From contig NC_092583.1 of assembly GCF_037975245.1 (NCBI RefSeq), positions 13,543,764 to 13,607,763 on the forward strand: a DNA stretch of 64,000 bases. Direction: 5' to 3'. Position 1 is the stretch's first letter. Each line of letters opens with the position of its first letter. This document shows, one piece after another, positions 52,501 through 64,000 of this stretch. The position numbers and the translations under genes are program-made. The notes below the pieces were generated by a model that worked only from the letters and a program-made list of their open reading frames with translations, ran no database searches and was not told the origin of the DNA. Origin of the DNA: Apostichopus japonicus. Lineage: Eukaryota; Echinodermata; Holothuroidea; Aspidochirotida; Stichopodidae.

Positions 52501-55500
52501 CCCCCATCCCCCCCACCCCAGCTCACAGCTGAACCCACCCCAACCACCCCCATCCCCCCCACCCCAGCTCACAGCTGTGGAAGAATGCGGACTTGGTTTC
52601 TTTAGACTCTTAGTAATAAAAAAACATACTTTCTGATTGATTAACAACTGAAAGTACAACAGAAAAATATTCTTTTAACAACAAAATAGTCATGTTCATG
52701 GATGCTTCGCATACAGAGCAGTAAGCATCCGATTTGAAGTGCATCACAATTCAAAGAGAAATAGATAACACGATTGTAACAGAAAAGTAAAGACTTTGAA
52801 GAGCATGAAAACCATCTTTACATCAGAGGCCTCTCACTTTATTCCATTTCTTAAAATGAAAGCATTATCGGCCAGCAATATTGTTCTCTAGATACCCCTA
52901 CATGTAGAATAAGAACCAAGACTGTTAGATGGAGTTTAAACTAACAGTCTGGAATATTATCTCTATTGCCAATCAGTGTCACTTTTAACAACCCAATAAC
53001 CATCGGTAAAATTGTTTGATTTGCATAACCCTACAGGTCAGGCAACCGTTAGATATTATGATGTCACATGACTGGCCCAAAGGAGTCTATCACCATGGCA
53101 ACACTGATCAGCTCACCAGGAAGAAACCATTCTTGAAAGCAGAAATAGAGTCTAATTCTTTGGGTAAGAATTTCTGTGATTTTACCAAATATATAAACCT
53201 AAGAAGCAAACCAATATTCAAATCTTAGTTTGCAAAATTTGTAAGAAATGCTATTCTCAAAGGTAAAGGGAAACAGTTTCACCTTACTGAGAAATGGACC
53301 AATTTCCAACAAGAAATTAGAAATCTCTTATCTGTGGTTACTACTGTGTTTCAAGGTCATTTGAGGTCAAAGGTTGATTCAAGGGGATATTGATAATCTG
53401 AAACTTCTAGGAAAAAGGAAGAATTAGTTGGTTGTTTTATGGAAGAGCAACAAATGCAAAACAAAAGTTTGGACTTATTTCCAATTCTAATACCACTCTA
53501 TACTGTCCTCCCATATCATGCTTCAAAAGCACTGATACTGACAGTGTGAACAGTTCCTAACCTTTATCAGATTTGAATGCTAATACTACTCTATACTGTC
53601 CTCTCATATCAAGCTTCAAAGCACATGCACTGACAGTATGAACAGTTCCTCACCTTTATCTGATTCGAATGCTAATACCACTCTATACTGTCCTCCCATA
53701 TCATGCTTCAAAAGCACTCATACTGACAGTGTGAACAGTTCCTAACCTTTATCAGATAGAAACCGAACATGCTTGCTTCTCAATACTGTCAGTACAAGTA
53801 TATGGAAACTTTTTCCAACTTTTTAAATAAAAAATGTTTCCATATTCGTAATTAATGCCTAGATGTAATTTCTCTTCATCTAACAGGGAGTGGACCTACA
53901 GCTGAATTGCTACGTTCGTTACATCCAGACTACTGGTTTTCTGCTCATCTTCACGTGAAGTTTGCTGCGCTGGTCAAGCAGGTCAGTCCTTCGATAACAC
54001 TTATAAGAGAGGTTCTAGTGGCTGAAGTTCATTGTTCAACAAACTTACTGGAGAATGTCTGCATCTTTAGGTCGATACCTCATCCTAGTAAGCCTTGTTT
54101 TGTATCGCGGAGATTGTTACAATTTGGTGGAATAATGTATCTGGCAACAGCAGGGCTACTCATGACATCATGTATTTGAGTGGAAACATGACCTATTAAA
54201 TGACATTAGTTTCAGGGTCAACACTGTAGACTTCCTACCATGTAAATAGACAAACAAAATACTTCACATGGCACAAGACAGGATTTTGTGCCCCTACTTA
54301 CATTATTGGAGCAGCTCCTCCTTGAATTTGTCAGTGATTCTCCAACTCAGAATTCCTGACTATGCGCCTACTTATTTACTAGGGTTTTTATAAAACGGTA
54401 ATCCCTTTAACGATCCTGATTCAGAAAATGAAAAGTTACTAATATCATTCTTGTTTGCCTTTTTTGTAGACTTTTGAAGGGAAGGAGACAACAACTCGTT
54501 TTCTGTCTTTGGATAAGTGTCTTCCCGGGAGAAGTTTTCTTCAGGTAGGTCCCGTAAGCATTTTGTACCCTCAGTCCTTTAACTCTTGACTGGATGTTCA
54601 ATTTGTTCTTTGGGGGCGTTGTGGTCAAGTGGTTAAGGCAGTGGACTGGTGATCTAAGGATTACAGGTTCAAGCCCTGGCCAGATCATTGCGTTGTGTCC
54701 TTGGGCAAGACACTTTATCTCCATTGCCTCTCTTCACTCAGGTGTATAAATGGGGACTTGCGAGGTAACTTGTAAATATAGTTGCGTGTGCCGGTTTGTG
54801 GCTGAACCCAATGGGAAGTCCCCCTGGGACACATGGTTGTGGTGCCCCAAGAGAGATTGATTGAATTGCGCACACTTTGGTGTGTAGGCGTGACAAGTTA
54901 CCCATGACCAAGACTAAGTTGTCTAAGCGCTACGATCTCGATGAAGCAGCCCTATATAAGTGTCTTATATGTAACATTCTTTCTGCATTCACTGTATCCT
55001 CTCTTTGTCTCAGTCAATAAACTCAAGCACAAAACAAGTTTATGGCGGTTGTGTCCTTGTTTCATGCTGAAACGATTATTGGAAAACCTTAAAATTGATT
55101 TCTGTTGCTCGCCGAGACAAAACTTGAACAAGGAGAACAGCTTTATTGCAGGATAAGCTAGCCAAATCCGTACCAGATGAGAACCTGTGAGGAAGTCCAT
55201 ATTGTTATGAAGTGTTATAAAGACTAACAGTCAATTCAGTTTACAGTTTAGTTTAGTTTCCAATATTTCATCAACAGGTAAAATGCAGAAATAATTTTGA
55301 ATCAAATTGATGTATTCATGGATACTGCAGAATTGAAAATGTAATAAGAGGAATGATTGATAAGACTGCTGGGCAAACTTTGAAAAATTTGTGAAATTGA
55401 AGAAACAAAAGAAATTTGGAAATAGATAGACATTTTGCAAGTTCACCATAAAAATGGATAAAATAGCCCGACCCTACGTCCGTACCATCCCACCACCAAC

Positions 55501-57122
55501 CTTCACCCAACAACAAACAATTTAAAGAAAAAATTGGGAAAATATTAAGTTGTCTATTTCATCTTTTTACAAGACAACATTGACAGTGAAGATATTTTTT
55601 TAAAATCTTTTTCAGGTACTGGATATTCCCACAGATGCTAAGAAGCCATACCAGCTGACCTTTGACACCGAGTGGTTGTCAATTTTGAAATTGACCAATC
55701 ATTTCACAAGCATATCACCAAATTATGTTCAATTACCCAACGCTGCAAGAAGTGACAAGTAAGGAATTTACATGTTACTGTTATTTAATGCTTAAAGACA
55801 ACATATACAGTAGTACCATTTCACATCCAAGCCATCCCCCTTTACCACTTTACTAAAATTTCTCAAGGACATCTCAGATATCACAGATATCTCCTAGACC
55901 CCCCCTCCCCTCCACCTGTGGTTGTACCCCTTGTCTAGAGCTATGATGTATCACAGGGGATGAGCATGAACTTGATCTGAAAATTCATAAAAAATTACCG
56001 GTAATGACCCGACTTAACCTTTATATGAAGTGACTCAGTAGAACTAATAGACAACTATTAATATAATTTTTTTATTTTTTTGTAATCTGTATTTTTAGTT
56101 GGCCTGAAGTTCTCTTGTGGGCTTCATTTTGAGAAAATCATTTAAGCTACATATTTCGTATGTAGCATCTTACTCATGATGATGGCCAAAACAGAATTTA
56201 AATACATGCAAATGCTTTGTACTGTCCATGTTCTTTTAATTCCAAAACACTGAACATTAAAAGTGAATTTGACATCGTTCATTTCAGCTATACACCATCG
56301 TTAGGGAATCTGGCCAAGGTCCGGTCTTTGATGGACGACCAGCTTGACGTTCCAGGCAAGTTTGAGCAGACTGCGGTAGCGTACAATCCAGCCAAGGTCG
56401 ACAAATATCCCTCTCAACCGCCTCTCAAGGTGAACAGCCAGACCACGTTTCTCTGCTCAAAACTCGGCATCTCTGACCCCTGTAGGATGATAATCGAAGA
56501 GGAGGACAATCTCTCCCCATTAACGATGGAGGATACGGCGGACGAGGTCCGACTATCGGACAATTACGCAGACTTTGACGACTCCTCGGAGTCCAAGAAC
56601 CTCTCTGTTTCGTTCACGGACGATTCGGATATTTCTCTCTTAAATGATACCTATGCGAGCTTTGATTCTAGTGTAAATAACAGCATGTGTCGGACTCCTG
56701 GGAACCCAGAGGAAATATCACTGGATGAGATTCCATTAGACGACGAGGACTTTGATGACCAAAGCGCCGTCGTCCCTGGTTCGGGGAAGGGTCAGGGTCG
56801 TGTTGACCAGGGCAGTGACAATCCGAGTCACTTGCTGCCTCCAAAACTGGACATTAACGAGTCGTCCGACCTGGGTGAGACCGATCCAGACAATAGCGGC
56901 AACGAACTTGAATCTCATCTGACGATCCTGAAGAGAAAGAAGCTGAACCTGCAAGGGTCGTCTTCTCGGGATGCGTCGGATGAAGCTAGCCTCTCGGGGG
57001 ATACAGAGAGGTCCGACTGTGGCCTAGAATCGGACAAGGAAGAACCACCGGTATGGAAAAAGAAGTTAAAGAGGAGGAATTTGAATATTTATTCTTCAAA
57101 TGATGGAGATGATGAGAGTTGA
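49504..57122 (+). CDS. DBR1: RNA lariat debranching enzyme, complete gene
   Basis: Nine exons: 49504-49585, 50668-50782, 51237-51361, 52310-52476, 53037-53163, 53887-53981, 54470-54544, 55616-55758 and 56288-57122. All GT-AG introns agree in phase and total 588 codons with TGA (587 aa; human about 544). The enzyme hydrolyses the 2'-5' bond of excised intron lariats in the nucleus. The calcineurin-like metallophosphoesterase motifs are intact: GCCHGELDK (8-15), [13 protein letters not shown] (36-48), GGNHEASN (82-90), SHDWP (173-177) and [11 protein letters not shown] (224-234). The last exon encodes the variable DBR1 C-terminal domain, rich in Asp/Ser, and ends [14 protein letters not shown] plus an acidic tip, like the basic C-terminus (probable nuclear localisation signal) of vertebrate DBR1. 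The start ATG is the one that aligns with other DBR1 proteins. Introns 1, 5 and 7 contain repeats. Confidence 0.97.
49987..50270. mobile_element. MITE carrying telomere-like repeats, in DBR1 intron 1
   Basis: GTGGCTATTCTTAC (49989-50002) and GTAAGAATAGCCAC (50253-50266) are perfect 14-bp inverted repeats. Outside them an exact 11-bp direct repeat TACAAATAACA lies at 49976-49986 and 50271-50281. Target duplications of 9-11 bp suggest a Mutator-like element rather than hAT. The interior has further CGACTAGTCG-type symmetry and a TTAGGG-rich tract. The frame at 49786-50220 is an artefact. Confidence 0.8.
50101..50158 (+). repeat. Interstitial telomere-like TTAGGG tract
   Basis: About nine TTAGGG or one-base variants (TTAGTG, TTAGGA, TTGGGG, TTTAGGG, TAAAG) occur in a row inside the MITE. 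Confidence 0.85.
53488..53757. repeat. Tandem repeat, period 92-93 bp, three units, in DBR1 intron 5
   Basis: Units begin TAATACCACTCTATACTGTCC at 53488, 53581 (one-base variant) and 53673, each ending in CAGTTCCTAACCTTTATCAG-like sequence. Units 1 and 3 are more alike than either is to unit 2. Confidence 0.9.
54612..54968 (+). mobile_element. tRNA-derived SINE with MIR/CORE-like central motif, in DBR1 intron 7
   Basis: The head GGGGGCGTTGTGGTCAAGTGG and ACAGGTTCAAGCCCTGG give A- and B-box-like sites. The next part reads TGTCCTTGGGCAAGACACTT, followed by TGTATAAATGGGGAC, resembling the conserved stretch in vertebrate MIR-type SINEs and L2 ends. The 3' end is AAGCGCTACGATCTCGATG...GCCCTATATAAGTGTCTTA. 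The minus-strand frame at 54407-54724 is a shadow. Confidence 0.7.
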
Positions 57123-57237
57123 TAAGAAAGGGGAAACAAGCAAGTAACAACAGATACTATAGTAATTTTACACATTTTATACTTTTTACAGAAATGGCAA
57201 AATCAATTTCTTCTTTGTTTTTTAACTATCAAAGAAT

Positions 57238-57243
57238 ATTAAA
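57238..57243 (+). promoter_or_regulatory. Candidate polyadenylation signal ATTAAA for DBR1
   Basis: ATTAAA lies about 115 bases after the DBR1 stop codon. No AATAAA appears until near 60395, so a short 3' UTR using this site is the simplest reading. Confidence 0.45.
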
Positions 57244-58185
57244 TTTTTAGATTTGACCCATGTGTACTTGCTTTAAATGAAATCGTTACCACATGAATTT
57301 CTTCAAAAAACCGTTTCAGTGATTTTTTCCAGTATCTCTACCCTGCATATCTTTTTCTTCAGCCACATCCCATTCTGTATTTGAGTTTTACTCAAGGTGC
57401 TATTATAAACTTTGATTTTCATGGTACCCCAAAAGTATGATCATTGTGACGGTCATTCAAATCGGGTCATGCCAATAACATTTCTGTCAAGTCACGACTT
57501 GTTACAGCACTGGTAACTAGTTAACAGAATTGTAACGAGTCACTTAGGTCGAATTGAGTGATTACAAGTTACAACATAATAGTCCTGACTCAGTCAAGCC
57601 GTGGATTTAAGTTACCCTATTACCTCCATGGGGAGTTGCTTGACCACTTTGTCGTTTGAGTTACTACATGGTTAACATTCAAAAGTCGAGGTGATGACTC
57701 ATTACGATTTATAGTTGTAATGAGTCACTAAGGTCATATAGAGACATTGCAATAATATCTGACTCATGACTCGATGCATGTTATAGACTTGAGTTGCTGT
57801 AATGATTTGACTGACTTGTAACTTGACTTTTTGAAAAAATAGGGAATCGAGGTGTGACTTGTTAGGGCATTTATAAATTAGTGAGCATGTTTTAGCGCTT
57901 GAAACGTTGTTGGTAGGTCTTACGCAGTCCTAGTAAACTGAGTAGTGTGACTATGGATAGTACAGTGGCATGTTATGTGTACCACTTAGGACCATGCCTT
58001 ATCTTGTGCAATTTTCAAAGAAATACATCCTCTTTGTTTATTTACATATATTCACTGGAGAGGTGGTGGGGGGGGGGAGGGCTGGGGGAGGCGGAGTGTG
58101 TACCTGCAATGTTACTTCATTTTCATCAACATTGCAGTTTTATGTAAGTAATAGATAAGATATCTCATGATCATTGTTCTGAAAT

Positions 58186-58877
58186 AACCCCAAACCAAAT
58201 GGACCTTTTCTCGAATATCCGAAAGTCTGTACAATGTGTGTAATACGTGTGTTTTTTCCCCCCACTTTGGTTTATTCATTCTAGACCATACTCTAAGTAT
58301 GATGAATATCCGAAAGTCTATGCAATGTGTGTAAATATGTGTGTTTTTATCCCCCACTTTGGTTTATTCATTCTAGACCATGCTCTAGGTATGATGAATA
58401 TCCGAAAGTCTATACAATGTGTGTAAATATGTGTGTTTTTATCCCCCACTTTGGTTTATTCATTCTAGACCATGCTCTAGGTATGATGAATATCTGAAAG
58501 TCTATACAATGTGTACTGTGTTATATGTGTGTCCCCCCCCCCACTTTGGTTTATTCATTCTAGTCCATGCTCTAGGTATGATGAATATCCGAAAGTCTGT
58601 ACAATGCAATGTGTGTTATATGTGTGTCCCCCCCCCCCCCCCACTTTGGTTTATTCATGCTAGTCCATGCTAGGTATGATGAATATCCGAAAGTCTGTAC
58701 AATGCAATGTGTGTTATATGTGTGTCCCCCTCCCCCCCCCCCACTTTGGTTTATTCATGCTAGTCCATGCTCTAGGTATGATGAATCTTCCAGAAGCCTA
58801 TACAATGTGTGTAATCAGTGTTTTTTTCCCCTTCTTTGGTTTATTCATTCTAGTCCGGTCTCTAGGTAAGATGACTG
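58186..58877. repeat. Minisatellite, seven units of 91-102 bp
   Basis: GAATATCCGAAAGTCT starts at 58213, 58304, 58396, 58488, 58583 and 58681, with a diverged unit at 58783. Each unit contains CACTTTGGTTTATTCAT and CATGCTCTAGGTATGATG. Unit length rises mainly because the C run before CACTTTGG lengthens from about 6 to more than 10. Frames across it repeat the same peptide and are not genes. Confidence 0.93.
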
Positions 58878-61800
58878 TTAGTTGACTGTATCTCAAGGTG
58901 TGTGTGGATGTGAGAGATGTCAGAAGCACGCATGTCTGGGGGGGAAAAAACCTGGATAAAGGCCTGTTTTATGCGTAACTACCCCTGGAACCACATTTAT
59001 GAATCGAGAGGGCCAAAGCACAGGACTATTCCAGATAGCTGTCCAGGGGCGTCTTTTATCTTTTATCTAATCATTTTGATCAGTTTTGGCCAAACATAGA
59101 TGGTGGGTTTTGACCAATTGCGGCAACTTTGCAAAAATTATTTGTCAAATGTTGGTTTGTATGGATCATCATTTTCATCTTTTAAGAGACTAGCATAAAA
59201 ATGATCTACATTTACTTTTCAAAGACATGGAATCTTAAATGCTCCCTAAAATAGCCTCAGTATGATGATCAACAAAGCTAATTATGACTGGTGTATGATG
59301 TATCGTTTCCCCTCATTACTTGCTAAAGAAAAAAAATCAAAATAGGCATGTTGTGTCTGTTTGTAAGCCTTGGTTCATTGAATTAAATTATTGTGTCATA
59401 TGCTGACAGATTTTGAAATCTCTTGGAAAACGGTCTCCTAGCAACATTAGTTGTCATGTGTAGTGTACATTTATCCTTTCTTGGAAGTAGCCATCGGAGC
59501 AGTAAACAATCAAGTGATTTAGATTAGTGGTTATGCATTTGAAGGCAGTACATTTACTCCTTAAGGAAATTCTTAATTTTTATTGGAAAATATGGCAGAT
59601 TTTTATTTGGATATTATTTTTTTCTCTGAATGTAGTTTGGGATTCATCATTGATATCTGTATGCCAAATACCTGTTGCACTCAAATACACACTATAATTT
59701 GCTGTAAAAGGGGTCTTTTGCAAATGGGTTTATATATAAAAAAAAATATAAAAAATGAATGAACATCAGAATATTATCTAATATTTTGTTTTATTTACAG
59801 GGAGATGCAAACCCAACTCTCTCCTGTTTCATATACGATTAATGCTCAGAAAGTCTAAACATGTTCTTTGGTACCAGAAATGTGTTATGTTTATCTATTG
59901 AATTTTTTGTTGCCTATGTTGGGAACTGAATTGCATATGAAGTAGACTTGGTTGTCCAGCCACTTTGATTTATGAGCCTCTGATGTCCAAGTGAAGTTTT
60001 CTGAAGTTCACATGGACATGTTACCTAAATTGATAGCAGGATTTGGTGGTATTCCCTAACATATTGAATTTGTGTTGTCCCTAAAGGCATCCATACATTT
60101 AAGACATTTTGTAGCACATGTTTACTTGTGTGGACCTGTGTGGGCAGACATATTTTGCCTGTTCATTCTTAAATTTAAAATTCCTTAAACTGTATGATTT
60201 TTTAACACCCTTCAATATCCATATCTCAGGAACTAAAGAAGGCTGAAATCAACCATAACTCATTTCCCTATGGAGCTGCACTACTTGGATTACAGCAGAA
60301 TTTCACATTCTGGCTGTGAATTGAAGTCAAAGGTGATATGCATGTGTAAACATGCTTTGTGATGCTATTCAAAAGGTCACCATAAAAGATGACAATAAAT
60401 AGGAAGATTGGTGGTGTTTCCAAGCCAAGGAGAGTGGAACGGGCAGGGTGCTGAGTGAGATGAGCAGAAGGGTCTAGTGTGATGGACAAGAGTGCCATGG
60501 AATGGCCAGGGGGATGTGGGGTGAGAAGAAGGGGTTGGTGGGATGATGAGGAGGGTTGATGGGGTGAGCCTCAGGACATGAGATGGACGGGAAAGATATG
60601 GGAGAATTGTAGGAAAAATGGCGCCATTACAGTTGGTGTGATGGGCTGGGGAGGAGGGGGGTGAGGGGGAGGAAAGATGGCATTGTCAGGAGGTTTTGAG
60701 GAGGCGCATATGAGCATTTTATGAATTTTAGTAAATTTTGTAACTACATATGCTACTTTTGAATAAATTATGCATTCTGTTGCATCGATATGCCCAGATT
60801 ACTTGTAACCATTTTTTCCATATGTCTATTCTTGGAGCACCTAGCTTTTAATGAACATAGCCTATAGTCCTCTATCAGAAGTCCATTCATAATTCGGTAT
60901 CATGTGGCAGGACCTTTTCTTTCACGATCAAATTCATTGTAGCGTGAGGAAACACCGGTATATCTGATTTCAGGGACACTGGAACCATGGGGTGAGGTAT
61001 GGGGATACATAATAACCCTCCTCGCCTCAAAGAAGAGAAGAAAAGAAACATGATGCATTCTAAAGAAATGGCAGAGTAGCTGCTGACAAGCACTTTTGTC
61101 TTTCAAGGCATTGAAGACTCGCCCCAAACAGTGTGCGGCAATCTGAAAAAGTGAACTTCTGTTGCTTGCAAGTGACGTTTTGTTCGTGTAGCTACAAAAT
61201 TCAGACAGTAATGAAACGTGATACCTTGTTATCTTTAGCTGGACCTGAGATGTCCATCGCTGTATCGTTTATACACTGTGCTGTGGGTATTGACCACAGC
61301 TGTATGTACTGACTGTACACTAGTGTCTAATAACCGACGGTACCAAGCTGTGTGTGTATTTTCTGGGATCGATGGTGGTGTCTAACACTTCTGTTACACC
61401 TCATTCGAAACTAGCTCAGATTACCGGCATTAGACGTTTCTTTTTGCGCGAGTCTTCACACCCTTCAATGATAGGGAATGGCGAGATGTTTTTGATAGAG
61501 TATAGGTGCTGTGTTTGGTAGGGGTTCGGGGCAGGGTTGTTAGGGGTGTGGCCGGTAGTGAGTATGGCGCATTAGCATGTGGTAGTGGGTAGAACTAAAG
61601 CAATAAGTTATTAAAACAGTCTGTGATTCACTTAATTGTAACTTTTAATTTGTCACGCTTTAACAATCCAAGTTTCAAAATTTTAAATGTATTTCTACTG
61701 AATATAAATAGCTCATGCTTCAGTTGCAGTAATTGAAGTAAATTTCATGGAAAACCATTCACATCAGGCATGTTGTTTGAACACGTGCATCTTCCCTTTG

Positions 61801-62249
61801 AAGAGTTGCAATGACTGACAATGATCGAGATTCAACCGACAACCAACACGCTAACTTGGTGATTTATGAGTCAATTAAATTGCGTCACATTGTAACATAA
61901 TCGCAATTTTTTAGAATGTGGCCTGTTGATTCTCAATTTGCGTATGAGCAAAAGGAGGGCGGGTGTCTGAAGAACTGAACGGAGCCGTATACATACGGCT
62001 CCGGAACTTAAATATCGAGCTCCCCTGGCTGCATAAAAACCAACCCCATAAATCACTGCCCTGGATGTTTTTTTGAAGGCCTTCGCTCGGACTCAATAGT
62101 CTGTCCGTACAAAAAAAATGTGACGTCATTCAATAACTGCAATATGCACACACGCAAACACTAACTTGATGACAGCCATTATGTATTTGACAATAGCCTC
62201 ACATCAGCTGATCATCACATCGATTTCGCACTGAGAAGCTGAAGTATTC

Positions 62250-62394
62250 GCGGATGGGTTTGTTTTGTTTACCACTTACAGACAGATATTATTGTCGTAG
62301 CCAGGAGAGGAAGGACCTAAACAGTTCGTTTTATTCGGAGACGCTCTTTGTCTAGTGGAATCCTACATAAGTTATTAGCTCATTTAAATTACAG
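62250..62394 (+). other. Possible untranslated first exon of a gene starting here
   Basis: AAATTACAG followed by GTAAGACG at 62395 is a strong donor. It is preceded by balanced-composition sequence without ATG-led frames, as expected of a 5' UTR exon. A candidate second exon starts with the ATG at 62809 (MKSNDDEDFQKPDPNHHNF...) but its own donor is weak. I do not recognise the product. This is a suggestion only. Confidence 0.25.
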
Positions 62395-64000
62395 GTAAGA
62401 CGATAAGCCGCTTCAACTTTATTATGAATGACTCATAGCCTAACACTGACAGTTAGCTTACTTGGAAGAAGCAACGAAGATAATATGTTAAATTAGTGTT
62501 GACTTTGCTCGTATAGTTGCGAAAAGTAGTCGGCGAATTGCAGAGTTATGCGTAAATTAACGTTAATATTCATACCGTGATACTAACTTTAAGGTGAAGC
62601 CCATGTAGTATGACATACTTTTTTTTAGGGAATTAGTCCTAGTAGCTATTACACCAAATCAGTTAACACCAGACATCATACATATATTCTTACTAGGCTA
62701 GCTCTTAGTGGTGCAGTAACATTGTCATGATTTTTACTACAGCAACCAAAACACATCCCAACCTAAAGTATGCTGGCAAGTCACTCAATTTGTTTTTTTT
62801 CACAAATATGAAGTCAAACGATGATGAAGATTTCCAAAAACCTGATCCAAATCATCACAACTTCAGAAACAGGGTTTATGTTAAGCTTATTTATAAATAT
62901 TGGTTTGAACAACGTTCATTTTTGTGTCCAATGTAAGAGTGAGTTTAAGTAGTATCCCCAAAGTATTAATTCTTTTAGACCTTGTCAATTGAAATTTTTG
63001 TATTTGATCGTATAAAACAAAGGATAGTATTTATAATTCATTTTTTGTCACCTTAGTAAATTTCAGATTCATATGCTACCAATCTGTTCACTGGACTGTG
63101 CAATATAGTACGTACCAAAAAGGGTGCTGTTATTAAGGGAGATGTTTTTATCAAAATTTATACATGTGTGTGCATGTTGTTTTCAAATCCAAAATGCTTT
63201 ACAAAAGCAAGATATATACATAAGGGGTAAAGATATCATTAATTTAGACAATGAATAAGAATTTATAAGACAATGCATGCATAATATTAAAATAGATGTA
63301 AATTCCCTTTGTAGTACGTGCTGATATTTGTAGAATGCTGTTGTTGAGGTTTTGTAGAACAAATTAAGTTTTCTGTTGAAGACATTTCAAAGATGAAGGT
63401 GGTCTTGGATATAGTATGATAATTTAACTTAAACTGTGTAGTGAAGCATGTACATAATTTAGAAAAGCTTGTTGTGAAATATGTACAATGAACAACCATA
63501 CAAATTTAGAACTTATTATCAAGCATGAACTTAGCTTCACTTTTAACAGTATATTCCCAGCTTCAGTTTCTCAAGTGCTGCACTATCAAAGCAGAATTGA
63601 TATTTCTTAAATTGATTTAATTTGAGTTTGTTTGTTTCCCTTTACTGTTCTGGTTAAGCTCTGTTCTAGTGTCATTGCAAATGCTTGACCAATTAATGCA
63701 AATTTTCAAACTCTAATAACATGCATCAATTTTCGTAAGTTTTCGTTAAATAGCATGACACATTTTATATAGAGGAGCTGCAATAACTATGGAACAATTC
63801 ATCACCGTCTATATTGGCCAAAATTTCACTGCTGCGCAGTGTTGTAATTGCATGTGATGTGATTTTTCCTTTGTAAAAACTTTTCCTAAGTACCAGGCCT
63901 TGATATTTTTTTCCTAGTCGGAGGCAGAGGGAATCTATGCGATGGTGATGGCGTGTAAACACTGTAACTCCAACAGCTTATGGTGGATTTACTTCATACT

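Larger units (their letters stand above)
57250..64000. other. Downstream region without a recognised gene
   Basis: Contents are GAGTCAC/ACTTGTAAC-rich low-complexity sequence at 57450-57870, a seven-unit minisatellite (58186-58877), purine-rich sequence at 60410-60710, and a possible first exon at 62250-62394. The minus-strand frames near 60887-61127 and 61871-62129 have no recognisable domains. Confidence 0.5.

Noticed and set aside
57450-57870. Possible decayed minisatellite rich in GAGTCAC and ACTTGTAAC
   Set aside because: Words recur without a steady period, so only low complexity can be claimed.
58419-58885. Three overlapping frames with Pro-Pro-Pro and HFGLF repeats
   Set aside because: Direct translation of the minisatellite.

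Overview
The window is animal genomic DNA: intron-rich, AT-rich, with long non-coding stretches full of short DNA-transposon relics, SINEs, satellites and homopolymer tracts. The one gene recognised with certainty, DBR1, is close to the vertebrate protein along its length, and telomere-type TTAGGG units occur. Together with SINE-like elements and multi-module EGF proteins this suggests a marine invertebrate deuterostome, most likely an echinoderm. That placement is inference.

Four genes, all on the + strand, can be supported by open exons with matching splice sites and phases. (1) Positions 1-10493 hold the 3' half of a type I membrane protein: two tandem EGF-like modules, a transmembrane exon and a cytoplasmic tail with NPxF/NPY-type motifs. 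The two EGF modules lie in a 5.4 kb tandem genomic duplication. (2) and (3) Positions 28848-36207 and 40423-45294 hold two tandem paralogues of a secreted cysteine-rich protein: a signal peptide, a diverged six-cysteine Kunitz-like domain, then a short von Willebrand C-like cysteine module. Exon 1 has the same length in both, splice phases agree, and each has a TATA box about 120 bases before the ATG. The upstream copy adds an acidic cysteine-rich tail; the downstream copy ends early and keeps remnants of the tail exons. (4) Positions 49504-57122 hold a complete nine-exon lariat debranching enzyme gene (DBR1, 587 aa).

The rest is mobile and repetitive. At least eight short non-autonomous hAT-like elements, most flanked by 8-bp target duplications, are present, including one nested in another at 13518-15115. 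Other items are a MITE carrying telomere-like repeats in DBR1 intron 1, tRNA-derived SINEs, two LINE 3' ends, a perfect 86-bp-arm hairpin inside the first cysteine-rich gene, several minisatellites and long (TA)n runs. Positions 19007-28700, 36300-40300, 45852-49500 and 57250-64000 contain no gene I can recognise. No element with capsid, envelope or LTR structure was recognised.
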